Assembly (NCBI GenBank): GCA_964535305.1
Contig: CAZHTF010000002.1
Span: 1 to 64,000 of the forward strand
From: CAZHTF01 sp964535305
GTDB lineage: Bacteria > Planctomycetota > Phycisphaerae > UBA1845 > Fen-1342
Length of the DNA stretch: 64,000 nt
Reading direction: 5' to 3'
The notes under the pieces: model-generated
The model's database searches: none
The model's input: only the letters and a program-made list of their open reading frames with translations
What the model was told of the DNA's origin: nothing
Part shown: piece by piece, positions 33,490 through 42,140 of the stretch
Position numbering within the stretch: the stretch's first letter is position 1
Layout of the letters: every line of letters starts with the position of its first letter
Translations under genes and position numbers: made by a program

Positions 33490-35832
33490 TTAGTTGAGGT
33501 CAAAGCGCACCCCCAACGCGTACATGATCCGATTGTACTCAAACACGCTCTGTCCCAGCCGATCCCGAACGTTGCTGTCATTGATCGCGAAGCGAATGTC
33601 GCCGTACAGCGTCATGATCACGCGATCGAGCCGGAACGGGCGGGCGTACTCAAAGTCCTTTGAGTAGTCTGAATTCAGCCAGAAACGCCGCTCCAGCCGG
33701 AACGCGTATTCCTGCAAGAAATCGCCGCGGCTGCGGCGGCCGCGATCGATCGTGCTGTTGCCGCGGTAATCCTGCCATTCGAACAGCATGTTCGGCACGA
33801 AGTCGATGCCGTACGGCAATGGCACGGTCACGCCCGCGGTCAGAATCTGGCTGCTGTAATCAAACTCGCGCCCCTGGGTCGAGTTCGTCGTGAACTCGAA
33901 GCCGAGCTGCACTTCAAGCGGCCGCTGATACTCGGCATCTTCTTCGCGCGGGCCCAGGCCGCCCCACACCTTGTCCGCACCCCAGAGCGATTCGGCGCTG
34001 ACCCACTTGCCCAGGTCCCAGCGCGTATCCAGCCCCCAGGCGAAGTAGTTGCCGTCGCGATCGAGCCGGTCGTCGCGCAGTGATTCGAGATAATTGCGAT
34101 CCTCGAAGTTGAAGAACAGCGACGCATCCAGCAATTCATCGAATGCGAGCATCTGGAACATCGGCCGCACGCGGTTTACGCGCAGGAAGCCGTCGTTGCC
34201 CAGCAGCACGTAGTCGTAATCGTAGCGCGCGTGGAAATACAACGCGTCGAGCCACTCGGCCGCGTCTGCGCCGACGATCTCGTAGCGGATGTTCACCGTG
34301 CCGCCGTAGAATTGCTCGTTGAACTCGTAGATGCGCGCGTTCCAGGTCGGCGCAATGCGGCCTTCGAAGAACACTTGCCACTTCCGCAGGGCTTCGTTGC
34401 CCGGCTCGAGCACGTCCAGGTCGGCGACGTAATTGAATTTCACCAGCGTCGGCACGCGGAAATCGCGCTTGCGACGGCGCTCGGCCGGGGCCTCGGTGTT
34501 GCGGCCGAGCAGTGGTACGTTGGTGTCGTACAGCGCGGCGGCACCGAAGCTGACCGTCAGGTCATTCAGCGGCTGCCGCTCGGGTGCGCTGGTGGCGCGG
34601 CTCAGCTCCGCGAGCACTTTCGACGCGCTCAGCGGGACGGTGTTTTCCGTCAGCGAGAAGGCCGAGCCGCCCTCCTCGGGCGTAAATCCGTCGAGCTGCA
34701 CCGCACGCTCCAGCACCGTGCGCGTCGCGTCGAGCCGGCCGGCCGCGTCCGGCAGGTTCGGATCGATCGCCGCGATCAGGCCCAGGTACAGGTTTGCCGT
34801 CGCGGCGTAGAAACGAGCCACCGCTTCGGGCGTGTAGCGCGATCGAATGTTGAAGTTCGAAGCGCGGAAAGCGCGCGCCGCCGGACTGTTCGGGTCCGTG
34901 CTGGGCCGCACCAGCTCGAGCACGCGGGCTGGATCCGAGAGCGAAGTGAAGATCCGCTCCGCCTCGCGGAACGCGTCTTCCCGTGCCGGATCGACCGCGG
35001 TGAAGTACTTTTCACCGACGACGCGCTCGACCAGCGAGCGGCGATACTCCACGACGCCCAGGTAGAACTGACCGCGAACCCACTCGAGCCCGTTGGCGGT
35101 CGGGGTCTTGGCCAGATAGTCGGCCAGCAGCCCGCGCGAATCGTCCAACATGCGCCGCACCGCGGCCGAATCGACGCTGAGCGCCCGGCCGGCCTGATCG
35201 GCGAGCTCCTGCGCCCGATCCTGCACGATGGCGGACTGCGCGAAGACCACGCCGCTGACGAGCTTTAATTCCCGGCGCTGCCTCAATTCGTCCGCCGCCT
35301 CCATCGCCTTAGAGAGGAGCGACGAAACGATCTGGTATTCACGCGCGGCCCGCTCGGCGAGCTCAGACTGCCGCGTCGCCGTCTGCGGATCCGGAACCGC
35401 TTCCGGATCGGCGGCCCGCCGGGCATTGAACTCCGCGTCCAGATCGCGCCGCTGATCAAGAAAAATCCCTGCGCGCTGCGCGTGACAGAGCGCCCGCAGC
35501 AGCGAGACATCCGGCGTGTCTCCGGCGCGCTTCGCAAATTGCTCGAGTCCGCTCGTCAGCCGCTCGAGCTCGGGCAGGATGCGCTCGCGCCACTGCAGCG
35601 TCTTGGCCGCCGGATCATTCGCACCCGGGGCCGGCTCCAGCGACACGTACGCATCCAGCCAGGCCTGGAATTCCCCGACGGCTGCCGCGCCGTTGCCGCC
35701 ATCTTGCGCCAGCACATGCGGCAATGCCGCGGCGCTCAGCAGCGTCGCGAGTGCGACGAGCAGTCGTCGCGCGCTGCGTCGCGGCGACGTGGGCGGCGGC
35801 GGCGTGGGCAAACTCGGGTTATGCGCTGGCAT
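33490..35832 (-). CDS. Exported helical-repeat plus outer-membrane beta-barrel protein
   Basis: 780 aa. The signal peptide ends near PHVLAQ. Residues about 50-420 are helical with TPR-like spacing. From about 425 the chain turns to amphipathic strands rich in aromatic residues (AALYDTNVPLLGRN, IAPTWNARIYEFNEQFYGGTVNIRYEIVG, DASLFFNFEDRNYLESLRDD, YGIDFVPNMLFEWQDYRG) ending GVRFDLN, which suggests a 14-16-strand outer-membrane barrel. TPR-plus-porin proteins in other phyla help surface-lipoprotein or polysaccharide export. Its start overlaps the end of a tiny lipoprotein gene by 14 bp. Role inferred from architecture only. Confidence 0.72.
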   Translation of the reverse strand: MPAHNPSLPTPPPPTSPRRSARRLLVALATLLSAAALPHVLAQDGGNGAAAVGEFQAWLDAYVSLEPAPGANDPAAKTLQWRERILPELERLTSGLEQFAKRAGDTPDVSLLRALCHAQRAGIFLDQRRDLDAEFNARRAADPEAVPDPQTATRQSELAERAAREYQIVSSLLSKAMEAADELRQRRELKLVSGVVFAQSAIVQDRAQELADQAGRALSVDSAAVRRMLDDSRGLLADYLAKTPTANGLEWVRGQFYLGVVEYRRSLVERVVGEKYFTAVDPAREDAFREAERIFTSLSDPARVLELVRPSTDPNSPAARAFRASNFNIRSRYTPEAVARFYAATANLYLGLIAAIDPNLPDAAGRLDATRTVLERAVQLDGFTPEEGGSAFSLTENTVPLSASKVLAELSRATSAPERQPLNDLTVSFGAAALYDTNVPLLGRNTEAPAERRRKRDFRVPTLVKFNYVADLDVLEPGNEALRKWQVFFEGRIAPTWNARIYEFNEQFYGGTVNIRYEIVGADAAEWLDALYFHARYDYDYVLLGNDGFLRVNRVRPMFQMLAFDELLDASLFFNFEDRNYLESLRDDRLDRDGNYFAWGLDTRWDLGKWVSAESLWGADKVWGGLGPREEDAEYQRPLEVQLGFEFTTNSTQGREFDYSSQILTAGVTVPLPYGIDFVPNMLFEWQDYRGNSTIDRGRRSRGDFLQEYAFRLERRFWLNSDYSKDFEYARPFRLDRVIMTLYGDIRFAINDSNVRDRLGQSVFEYNRIMYALGVRFDLN

Positions 35833-36001
35833 CGACCACCGCGGCCTGCAGCGCCGCGCCGACCGTTTGCCAGAACGTGCGCACCGCGGTTGTGCTCAGA
35901 AAATCGCGCAGTGCCAGGTCTGAGACGCACCCGCCAAGCCACAGGCAGCCCAACGCAATCGCGGCCAGCCGCGCCCGGACGACAGATTTGCTGAGTTTCA
36001 T
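35819..36001 (-). CDS. Tiny lipoprotein (60 aa)
   Basis: ATG 36001 opens a 60-aa product: basic start, hydrophobic stretch (LAAIALGCLWLGG) and lipobox LGGC, leaving a mature peptide of about 34 residues with an amphipathic helix (FWQTVGAALQAAVV). An extension to 36025 is possible. Its 3' end overlaps the barrel gene by 14 bp, which supports translation and coupling. It resembles the neighbouring 57-aa product in size and layout. Unknown function, perhaps a small accessory of the barrel. Confidence 0.6.
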   Translation of the reverse strand: MKLSKSVVRARLAAIALGCLWLGGCVSDLALRDFLSTTAVRTFWQTVGAALQAAVVDASA

Positions 36002-36093
36002 GGTTTTCTCCCGCGAGGACGGCACGTTGCAATCGTCAGAAATCAGGCAACGGCGTCAAGAACATCCGTCGCCGAAGGTGCGGCGTCGCGCCC

Positions 36094-36267
36094 CTAGCGC
36101 AGGCCGACCAGCGCGCTGTCTGAGATGAAAATGGCCAACTCGGTGAAGAGCTGGATGCCCGCCTGAAGCAGCAAATCCGGATCGATCGCGCATCCCGATT
36201 GGAACATCAGCCCCCCAAGGCCGAAGGGCAGAATGCACTGCGACCAGCGAAGCTTGCGTCGTGGCAT
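36094..36267 (-). CDS. Tiny lipoprotein-like protein (57 aa)
   Basis: ATG 36267 with an AGGGAT element upstream. 57 aa: basic MPRRKLR, a hydrophobic stretch and a lipobox-like MFQSGC, then about 32 residues including an amphipathic helix (LLQAGIQLFTELAIFI). Size and plan match the 60-aa product that follows after 92 bp. Upstream extension to 36498 is open but has no signal-like features. Probably the first gene of the surface-protein series. Moderate confidence because it is so short. Confidence 0.5.
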   Translation of the reverse strand: MPRRKLRWSQCILPFGLGGLMFQSGCAIDPDLLLQAGIQLFTELAIFISDSALVGLR

Positions 36268-36399
36268 GGCAGAGATCCCTCTCATCCAGAACCGCGCGAA
36301 CTGACCTACCCAAGGCACAGAATTACTCTGCGAATCGAATTGCGTCAAGCCGCGCAGCCCACGATCTGACGCCGTTTCATGCAGCCAGGCGAACGGTTG

Positions 36400-36839
36400 T
36401 GAGCACGCCGCGAGCGGCGTAGCGTTCGTCGGCGAGCCGGGCGGGCGGAGCTGGGCCGACCTGCTCATGCCAGCAACTCGGAACGTGGCGTTGAACACGC
36501 TGGTGCTGATCGGCGCGGTGACCGGCCTGCGCCGGCCCGGGCCGCGGCCGCGTTACGCGCTACTGATTCCGATACTGATTTTTCTGATGGCGTACTTGCC
36601 AGATTCGGTGCAGGGCGGGCGATTGATCGGGATCGCGCGTTATCAGTTGGCGGCGCTGCCGGTGTTCGCCTGGCTGGCGCTCTGTGTTGCGCCAAGCCGC
36701 GCAGAGCGATCCGGTGCCGCGGAGCATGCCGCCGCGCCGCGGCTGGCGCGAGTTGTTGCTGGCGGGCATCTGCGTCTTGATGCTGGCGATGCAGGCGAAT
36801 TACATTCGGCGGTTCGCGAACTGGGAGATGGTCGGGTAG
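36400..36839 (+). pseudogene. Remnant of a polytopic membrane glycosyltransferase, frameshifted
   Basis: Two frames together look like the C-terminal part of a membrane mannosyl/glycosyltransferase-type protein. The first, from about 36400 (ATG at 36467), encodes hydrophobic helices NTLVLIGAVTGL, YALLIPILIFLMAYLP and the GIARYQLAALPVFAWLAL segment. Then the frame goes out of register near 36685-36700. The next frame (+1) continues with VLRQAAQSDPV, RGWRELLLAGICVLMLAMQANYIRRFANWEMVG and a stop at 36837-36839. Hydrophobic helices resume only in the second frame, which indicates a frameshift. The N-terminal catalytic part is missing. Either gene decay or a sequencing indel plus rearrangement. 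It sits just upstream of UDP-glucose dehydrogenase. Confidence 0.6.
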
Positions 36840-36911
36840 CTTCGTGGCGTTCGGGCTGCCGGCCGCGGTTCGTCGGGTCGGCGTGAATTTGTCCCCTGCG
36901 GCGGAGACGGC

Positions 36912-38228
36912 ATGCGCCTGTGCGTAATTGGCAGCGGCTACGTCGGGCTAGTGACGGGCGCTTGCCTGGCTGACAGCGGAAATCACGTGACTTGCGTCGA
37001 CAGCGACACGCGCAAGGTCTCGACGCTCTCGGCCGGCCAGTGCACGATCTACGAGCCCGGATTGCAGGAGCTGCTGGTGGCGAACCTCGCGGCCCGGCGG
37101 CTGCAGTTCGACAGCAACCTGCCGCGCGGCCTGTCTGACGCCGAGGTGGTCTTCATCGCCGTCGGCACGCCGGCGCGCGAAGACGGATCGGCGGACCTGA
37201 GCGCGGTTGAAGCGGTGGCCCGCAGCGTCGCGCAGCTGCTGACGCGCGAGACGATCGTGGTGATCAAGAGCACCGTGCCGGTCGGGACTGGCGCCAAGCT
37301 CGAAGCCATCGTGCGCTCGAATTCGTCGCAAACGATTCATGTTGTCAGCAATCCGGAATTCCTGAAGGAAGGCAATGCGGTCGACGACTTCATCCGCCCG
37401 GATCGGGTCGTGATCGGCGCGGAATCGCCGCGGGCCGCCGAGATCGTCGCCGAGCTGTATCGCCCCTTCGTGCGGAACAACAAGCCGATCCTGATCGTCA
37501 GCCGCGCCGCGGCCGAGATGACCAAATACGCCGCCAATGCCTACCTGGCCACGCGCATCAGCTTCATCAACGAAATCGCCGAGCTGTGCGAGCGCAGCGG
37601 CGTCGATGTGGACGAAGTCCGCCGCGGAATCGGGGCTGACGCGCGCATCGGCCAGCACTTCCTCTATCCCGGCGTCGGCTACGGCGGGAGCTGCTTCCCC
37701 AAGGACGTGCAGGCGCTGGCGAACACGGCCCGCGAGCTGGGCGCGAGCGGTGCGATTCTTGAAGCCGTGCACCGGCGAAACATCGCGCAGCGCAGCGGCA
37801 TGATCGAGAAGATCCTCAATCGCCTGGGTCGCGACCTGAGCGGGCAGAAGCTGGCGGTCTGGGGCCTGGCTTTCAAGCCCAAGACCGACGATATCCGCGA
37901 AGCGCCGGCCATCGCGATCATTGAGGCGTTGCTCGCCGCCGGCGCACGCATCGCCGCGCACGACCCGCGCGCCCTCGAAGCGGCCCAAGCTGTGCTTGGC
38001 GAGCGCGTCACGTACTGCAGCGACGCATACGCGGCACTGCCGGGCGCATCGGCACTACTGACGCTCACCGAGTGGATGGAATATCGCAGCCCGGATTTCG
38101 ACGCGATTCGCGGGGCGCTGCGCCAACCGCTGATCTTCGATGGACGAAACATCTACGATCCGCGCAGCATGCGGCGAAACGGCTTCGAGTATTACAGCGT
38201 GGGCAGGCCAGCCGTCGCGCAAGCCTGA
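36912..38228 (+). CDS. ugd: UDP-glucose 6-dehydrogenase
   Basis: 438 aa. It oxidises UDP-glucose to UDP-glucuronate with two NAD+, supplying acidic sugar for exopolysaccharide or LPS. Rossmann motif GSGYVG at 7-12, VFIAVGTP, STVPVGTG, and the catalytic KYAANAYLATRISFINE (K205, N209) and GYGGSCFPKD with nucleophile C261 are all present. The C-terminal UDP-binding domain (about 315-430) includes WGLAFKPKTDDIREAP. Full length for the family. The pseudogene upstream is on the same strand and the VKOR-DsbA gene follows after 20 bp. Confidence 0.96.
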   Translation: MRLCVIGSGYVGLVTGACLADSGNHVTCVDSDTRKVSTLSAGQCTIYEPGLQELLVANLAARRLQFDSNLPRGLSDAEVVFIAVGTPAREDGSADLSAVEAVARSVAQLLTRETIVVIKSTVPVGTGAKLEAIVRSNSSQTIHVVSNPEFLKEGNAVDDFIRPDRVVIGAESPRAAEIVAELYRPFVRNNKPILIVSRAAAEMTKYAANAYLATRISFINEIAELCERSGVDVDEVRRGIGADARIGQHFLYPGVGYGGSCFPKDVQALANTARELGASGAILEAVHRRNIAQRSGMIEKILNRLGRDLSGQKLAVWGLAFKPKTDDIREAPAIAIIEALLAAGARIAAHDPRALEAAQAVLGERVTYCSDAYAALPGASALLTLTEWMEYRSPDFDAIRGALRQPLIFDGRNIYDPRSMRRNGFEYYSVGRPAVAQA

Positions 38229-38248
38229 GCGCCGCGAGTGAGCACGCG

Positions 38249-39646
38249 ATGAGCAGCACGCCGACAGCGGATTCTTCGCCCCATCCCGCGGCTGCGGCGC
38301 AGCTTGCGCCGGGCGCTGTGCCCGTCGCCGACGCTGCACCAGCCGCTGCGGACCCGCCCGCTGCCGAGAACGCGAAGCCGCCGCGTTGGCGCCGCGCGCT
38401 GCGTTTGCTGGCGCTGCTGCTGGCGCTGCTCGGCTGGTGGATCAGCCGCGATCTTCTCTTCATGAGCGCCAACAAGCCCGCTTCAAACCCGCTGCTGCAA
38501 GCGACCTGCGATCCGGCCCGTAGCCCGGACTGCCTCTCGGTGCTCGGCTCGCCGCATGCCATGATCCGCGTACAGACAGACGGTACGCAACGCGCCGCGC
38601 TGCCCTGGTCCGCGGTCGGCGCCGGCTATTTCTCGCTGCTGGCGGCCTGGCTGGCCTTCGTCGGTGCGCCCAGTCGCGGTCGCAGCGGCTGGCACACGCT
38701 ACTCACGCTGATCGTGCTAATCGGCGTCGCATTCTCGGCGTATTTCCTGCACCTGATGGCCAATGTGCTGGGGCGCTGGTGTCTCGGCTGCGTCAGCGTG
38801 CACGTGCTCAATGCCACCCTTGGACTGCTGATGCTGCTGCTCTATCCCTGGCGCCAGCCAGCAGTCCGCACGCCGCACCCCTCGCACGCGCTGGCCGGGG
38901 CGGCGCTGCTGGCCGGTGTTCTTTCACTGGCGTACCACGCGACCTGGACGCAGGCGTGGATGATCCGCAGCGAAGCCGAGCAGTTGAAGGACGCGTACGA
39001 GGCTGTCGTTCACGATCCCGAGTTCGTCCGCTGGCACTACGCGCGCCAGCCGCAGCGCCAGATCCCGCTCCGCAGCGACGACGCCAGCGAGGGCCCCGAA
39101 GACGCACCGCACACGCTGGTCGCATTCACCGACCTGCAATGCAGCGCCTGCAGAAAAGCACATGAGATGCTGCTGCAGATGCGCCGCACGCACGTCGGTC
39201 GCCTGCGCGTTGTCTATCGGCATTACCCGCTCAGCGCCGCGTGCAACGCCGAGTACAAGCGGATCAGCGGGCACGAGGCGGCCTGCCAGGCGGCCCGCGC
39301 GGTCGAGGCTGTCCGTCTGGTCGCCGGCGCGGATGCGGCCCTGGCGCTACGGGCCCGGCTGCACGAACTGCACGACCAGCTCGACAGTGTGAACTTCACC
39401 GAATTGGCCGGCGAATTCGGTGTCGCGCGCGAGGCATTCGAGCAGGCACTGAACGATCCGCGCGTCGCGCAGCGGATCGCAGACGACGTCGCGCAGGCCA
39501 AGCTGCTGGGCGTCAGCAACGTCCCGACGCTATTCCTTGATGGCCGCGTGCTGCGCTACTGGTCCCTGCCGGCGACCTGGGATGCACTGATCGCGGCGCC
39601 CGCCCCGCCGGCCACCAGGCCCGTCGCGCCGTCGCCGCGCGAGTAA
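38249..39646 (+). CDS. VKOR-DsbA fusion, disulfide-forming membrane protein
   Basis: 465 aa. After a Pro/Ala-rich cytoplasmic tail (1-45) comes a VKOR four-helix domain with loop cysteines C87 and C95 and the quinone-site C178-x-x-C181. Residues about 285-455 are a DsbA/thioredoxin-like domain with C298-x-x-C301 in LQCSACRKAHE and the cis-Pro loop VSNVPTLF. Such fusions reoxidise their own thioredoxin partner with membrane quinone and introduce disulfides into exported proteins, fitting the many Cys-containing secreted proteins here. ATG 38249 avoids a long extension inside ugd. Start codon context is weak. Confidence 0.9.
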   Translation: MSSTPTADSSPHPAAAAQLAPGAVPVADAAPAAADPPAAENAKPPRWRRALRLLALLLALLGWWISRDLLFMSANKPASNPLLQATCDPARSPDCLSVLGSPHAMIRVQTDGTQRAALPWSAVGAGYFSLLAAWLAFVGAPSRGRSGWHTLLTLIVLIGVAFSAYFLHLMANVLGRWCLGCVSVHVLNATLGLLMLLLYPWRQPAVRTPHPSHALAGAALLAGVLSLAYHATWTQAWMIRSEAEQLKDAYEAVVHDPEFVRWHYARQPQRQIPLRSDDASEGPEDAPHTLVAFTDLQCSACRKAHEMLLQMRRTHVGRLRVVYRHYPLSAACNAEYKRISGHEAACQAARAVEAVRLVAGADAALALRARLHELHDQLDSVNFTELAGEFGVAREAFEQALNDPRVAQRIADDVAQAKLLGVSNVPTLFLDGRVLRYWSLPATWDALIAAPAPPATRPVAPSPRE

Positions 39647-39690
39647 CGCAAATTTCAACACCCGGCCACCACAAAAAAAGTGTGCCGGTA

Positions 39691-39724
39691 CGGGGCACGA
39701 CGGATTTCGACCGTCGACACCCCG
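39691..39724. repeat. Two-tier hairpin CGGGG/CGACGG
   Basis: CGGGG (39691-39695) pairs with CCCCG (39720-39724), and CGACGG (39698-39703) with CCGTCG (39711-39716), around ATTTCGA. Small internal bulges separate the two stems. It begins 44 bp after the VKOR-DsbA stop. No U-tract follows, so it is either a stem terminator or part of a structured RNA. Confidence 0.55.
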
Positions 39725-40087
39725 ACCGGCGGACACGAAAGGGCTGCGTGATAACGCAAACCGCGACCCGGCTGCGCACGGGCTCGCCGCGATTCGACTA
39801 CTGACAGCTTCAACATTGGAGAACGGCGGATTGGCACGCTCTCCAGCGCTCGCCTACGGGGTTAGCTGTCGGGCTCGTCGCGCTGAATCGACGTCCGCCG
39901 CAACTCCCGGCGGATCCGCCCCATGCGAGCAGTGGCGCCTGGCGCCGCGCACTCGCGGTGGTTTCCCCGTTGTCGACGGTCGGACCGCCGACACTCGGCA
40001 CGTCACAAACTATACCGCGGATTCCGTCCAATGAAAGCCAGCGAGGCGGCCGCGGCGGCCTGCCCGCAAACCGTCAGACACGCCTGG

Positions 40088-40117
40088 TTGCGGTGTTGTT
40101 ACAGAATTCTCTATTGT
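40088..40117 (+). promoter_or_regulatory. Promoter-like pair upstream of the 40219 gene
   Basis: TTGCGG (40088-40093) and TATTGT (40112-40117) are separated by 18 bases in an otherwise A+T-enriched patch, leaving a leader of about 95 bases. Sequence match only. Confidence 0.4.
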
Positions 40118-40218
40118 GATCGCGACGCGAGACTGTACGCTAAAGTTCAGACTCGGCTCAAGCAGCGGCGCTCGTCGCGCGAGAGTCCACTTTTCTACCC
40201 TCAAGACGGAGGTCGGCC

Positions 40219-41940
40219 GTGAAGTTCACCTCACGCCAATCAAGGCGCATGTACGCTTGTTTTGCCACACTAGTAGTCGGGATGAACGGCTACACCGCGC
40301 TCGCGCAAACCTGCGCGAATCCGACGCCAATTTCAGCGGGCACGCACACGTTGCAGTTCCCGACCGATGCTTCGCGCGAGAACTCGGCGGAGACCTGGTT
40401 TGAATTCGAACCTTCGGGGATCGGCGAGGTGGTCGTCGATACGCTCAGCTCTGCGACGCCGGTCTGGGTAGAGATCTGGGACGGCTGCCCAGACAGCGCC
40501 GGCTTCGAACTGAACCGCAATCACAACGGCACCAATCTGATGCACAGAGTGCAGGCGCTCTTGGAACCGGGCCGCACGGCGCGGATTCGGGTCGTGCCGC
40601 TTTCGGCAGACGTGAGCGAATTCACGCTCAGCATCGATGAGCAGCCCTTCGACCTACGCAGCCCTGCGGGTGCAGATGTCACCTACACGGAGATCACATC
40701 CGTGATGCGCACCGGCGTCGTCGGCGGGATCCATGCCTACTCGCTCAGCAGCAATACCTGCAACATCGGAACCCAGAACCTGCGCTGGCAGAACAACGGC
40801 ACGCCTGGCCTGGCGATGAACGCTTATCGTCTGCACAACGGCCGGCTGGTGCAGATCGGCATGTCGTGGGTCAAACATGCCTGCTGCGCCGCAGCCGGCA
40901 ATGGCTGCGGGATGAGCTGCAACGGCGCGGGCGGCAGCGTGCTGGGCGTGGGTTGCCTCGACGTGTATAGCGCGAGCTGGAACTCGGGCCAGTCGCGACT
41001 GGGCCCGCGCTCGGGCATCGATGCTTACCTGGGTACATTCGCACCGCTCGCCGGCACGACCGGCAACGCGATCTTCAAGCGCCTACAAATCGCACAGACC
41101 GAAATGGGCGCGAACTACCCCGGCGCGCTGTACTTCGTCGAAGGCGTCTACGTCGGCAGCGATGACGCCGTCAGCAAGAACTACCTGAACAACGCTTCGC
41201 ACAAACGCGTTACCGTCAATAACACCACGTTCGACATGACACCCACCGGCACCATACAGTCGCTGCAGCCAGCGATCCGCGCCTGGCGCGCCAACGGCGG
41301 CGGCGCCGGCGTGCCCGACCCGCGCGTGGTCGACGGTTCGTTCGACGTCCCCTCCGAAGGACGCTTCCACACCGCCATCAAGGTCACCGACCTGGGCGCG
41401 GGCATGTGGCGTTACGACTACGCCATCTTCAACTTGTGCTCAGACCGCAGCGGCGGTTCGCTGCGCATCCCGCTGCCGCAGAACGCGCTGGTCGTGAACG
41501 CCGGCTTCAGCGCGCCGCTGTATCACTCGGGCGAGCCCTACGACAACTCGCAATGGGCGCTTTCGGTCACGCCGACGCAGATCTCCTGGTCCAGCCCGCA
41601 GACGTTTGCGCAGAACCCGAACTCGAACGCGCTGCGCTGGGGCACGATGTACAACTTCTGGTTCGAAACCAACAAGCCGCCCGCCGCCGGCCTGGCCACG
41701 CTGGGACTCTTCAAACCGCACACGCCGCAGGACGTCGACTTCGCCGCGACTGTGCCGAGCAATCCGGCGCTGGGCGGCGACTTGGACGCGAACGGCTGCG
41801 TCGATGCGGCTGACCTGGGTATCCTGCTGCCGGCGTGGGACTGCTCCGGCGGTGGCTGCATGGGTGACATCAACGGCGACGGCGCCACGAACGAGATCGA
41901 CCTGGGCGAGCTGCTGCGCGACTGGAATGGCGGCTGCTAG
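40219..41940 (+). CDS. Secreted Cys-containing protein with dockerin-like tail
   Basis: 573 aa from GTG 40219 (ACGGAGG 6 bases upstream). The signal peptide ends at TALAQ. Residues about 30-140 look like a beta-sandwich (WFEFEPSGIGEVVVDT..., FTLSIDEQPFD) of the pre-peptidase or bacterial C-terminal-domain type. The large middle region (about 145-515) contains a Cys-rich patch (KHACCAAAGNGCGMSC) and no catalytic motif that I know. The tail holds two D-x-(D/N)-(A/G)-(N/D)G...DLG repeats, ending WNGGC. Function unknown; exported and possibly disulfide-stabilised. Terminator-like stem 27 bp downstream. Confidence 0.8.
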   Translation: MKFTSRQSRRMYACFATLVVGMNGYTALAQTCANPTPISAGTHTLQFPTDASRENSAETWFEFEPSGIGEVVVDTLSSATPVWVEIWDGCPDSAGFELNRNHNGTNLMHRVQALLEPGRTARIRVVPLSADVSEFTLSIDEQPFDLRSPAGADVTYTEITSVMRTGVVGGIHAYSLSSNTCNIGTQNLRWQNNGTPGLAMNAYRLHNGRLVQIGMSWVKHACCAAAGNGCGMSCNGAGGSVLGVGCLDVYSASWNSGQSRLGPRSGIDAYLGTFAPLAGTTGNAIFKRLQIAQTEMGANYPGALYFVEGVYVGSDDAVSKNYLNNASHKRVTVNNTTFDMTPTGTIQSLQPAIRAWRANGGGAGVPDPRVVDGSFDVPSEGRFHTAIKVTDLGAGMWRYDYAIFNLCSDRSGGSLRIPLPQNALVVNAGFSAPLYHSGEPYDNSQWALSVTPTQISWSSPQTFAQNPNSNALRWGTMYNFWFETNKPPAAGLATLGLFKPHTPQDVDFAATVPSNPALGGDLDANGCVDAADLGILLPAWDCSGGGCMGDINGDGATNEIDLGELLRDWNGGC

Positions 41941-41966
41941 ACGCGACGGCGAATCCGCGATTTCAT

Positions 41967-42005
41967 CCGCCGACGCATTCCGCAAAGCGCGGCGTGCGTC
42001 GGCGG
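41967..42005 (+). terminator. Terminator-like stem after the 40219 gene
   Basis: CCGCCGACGC (41967-41976) pairs perfectly with GCGTCGGCGG (41996-42005), followed by a weak T-rich tail TTCGTTTG. Confidence 0.6.
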
Positions 42006-42073
42006 GTTCGTTTGAGTCGGCCGCGCCAGCCAGCGCTGCTTGCACCTGAACTCACACGCCCAAGAATGCGAGC

Positions 42074-42107
42074 GGCACGGACAAGCGCAAGGCCGCGTGT
42101 CCGTGCC
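42074..42107 (-). terminator. Terminator-like stem after the 42141 gene
   Basis: GGCACGGACA (42074-42083) and TGTCCGTGCC (42098-42107) form a perfect 10-bp stem. On the minus strand it lies 33 bp past the stop of the 42141-42530 gene. It may serve both convergent genes. Confidence 0.55.
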
Positions 42108-42140
42108 TCACAAGCCAGCAATGGCGGGATGGCAGCTGCG

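Larger units (their letters stand above)
39647..40218 (+). other. 572-bp intergenic region with a hairpin and a promoter-like pair
   Basis: No credible coding frame; the short frames present lack start signals and have shadow composition. It contains a strong structured hairpin (39691-39724) and, near the next gene, a promoter-like pair (40088-40117). Otherwise I recognise no RNA family. Confidence 0.45.

Noticed and set aside
39695..39800. Possible tmRNA-like start (ATTTCGAC near a G-rich segment)
   Set aside because: The flanking sequence lacks the expected tmRNA acceptor pairing and a tag reading frame; it is better described as a local hairpin.
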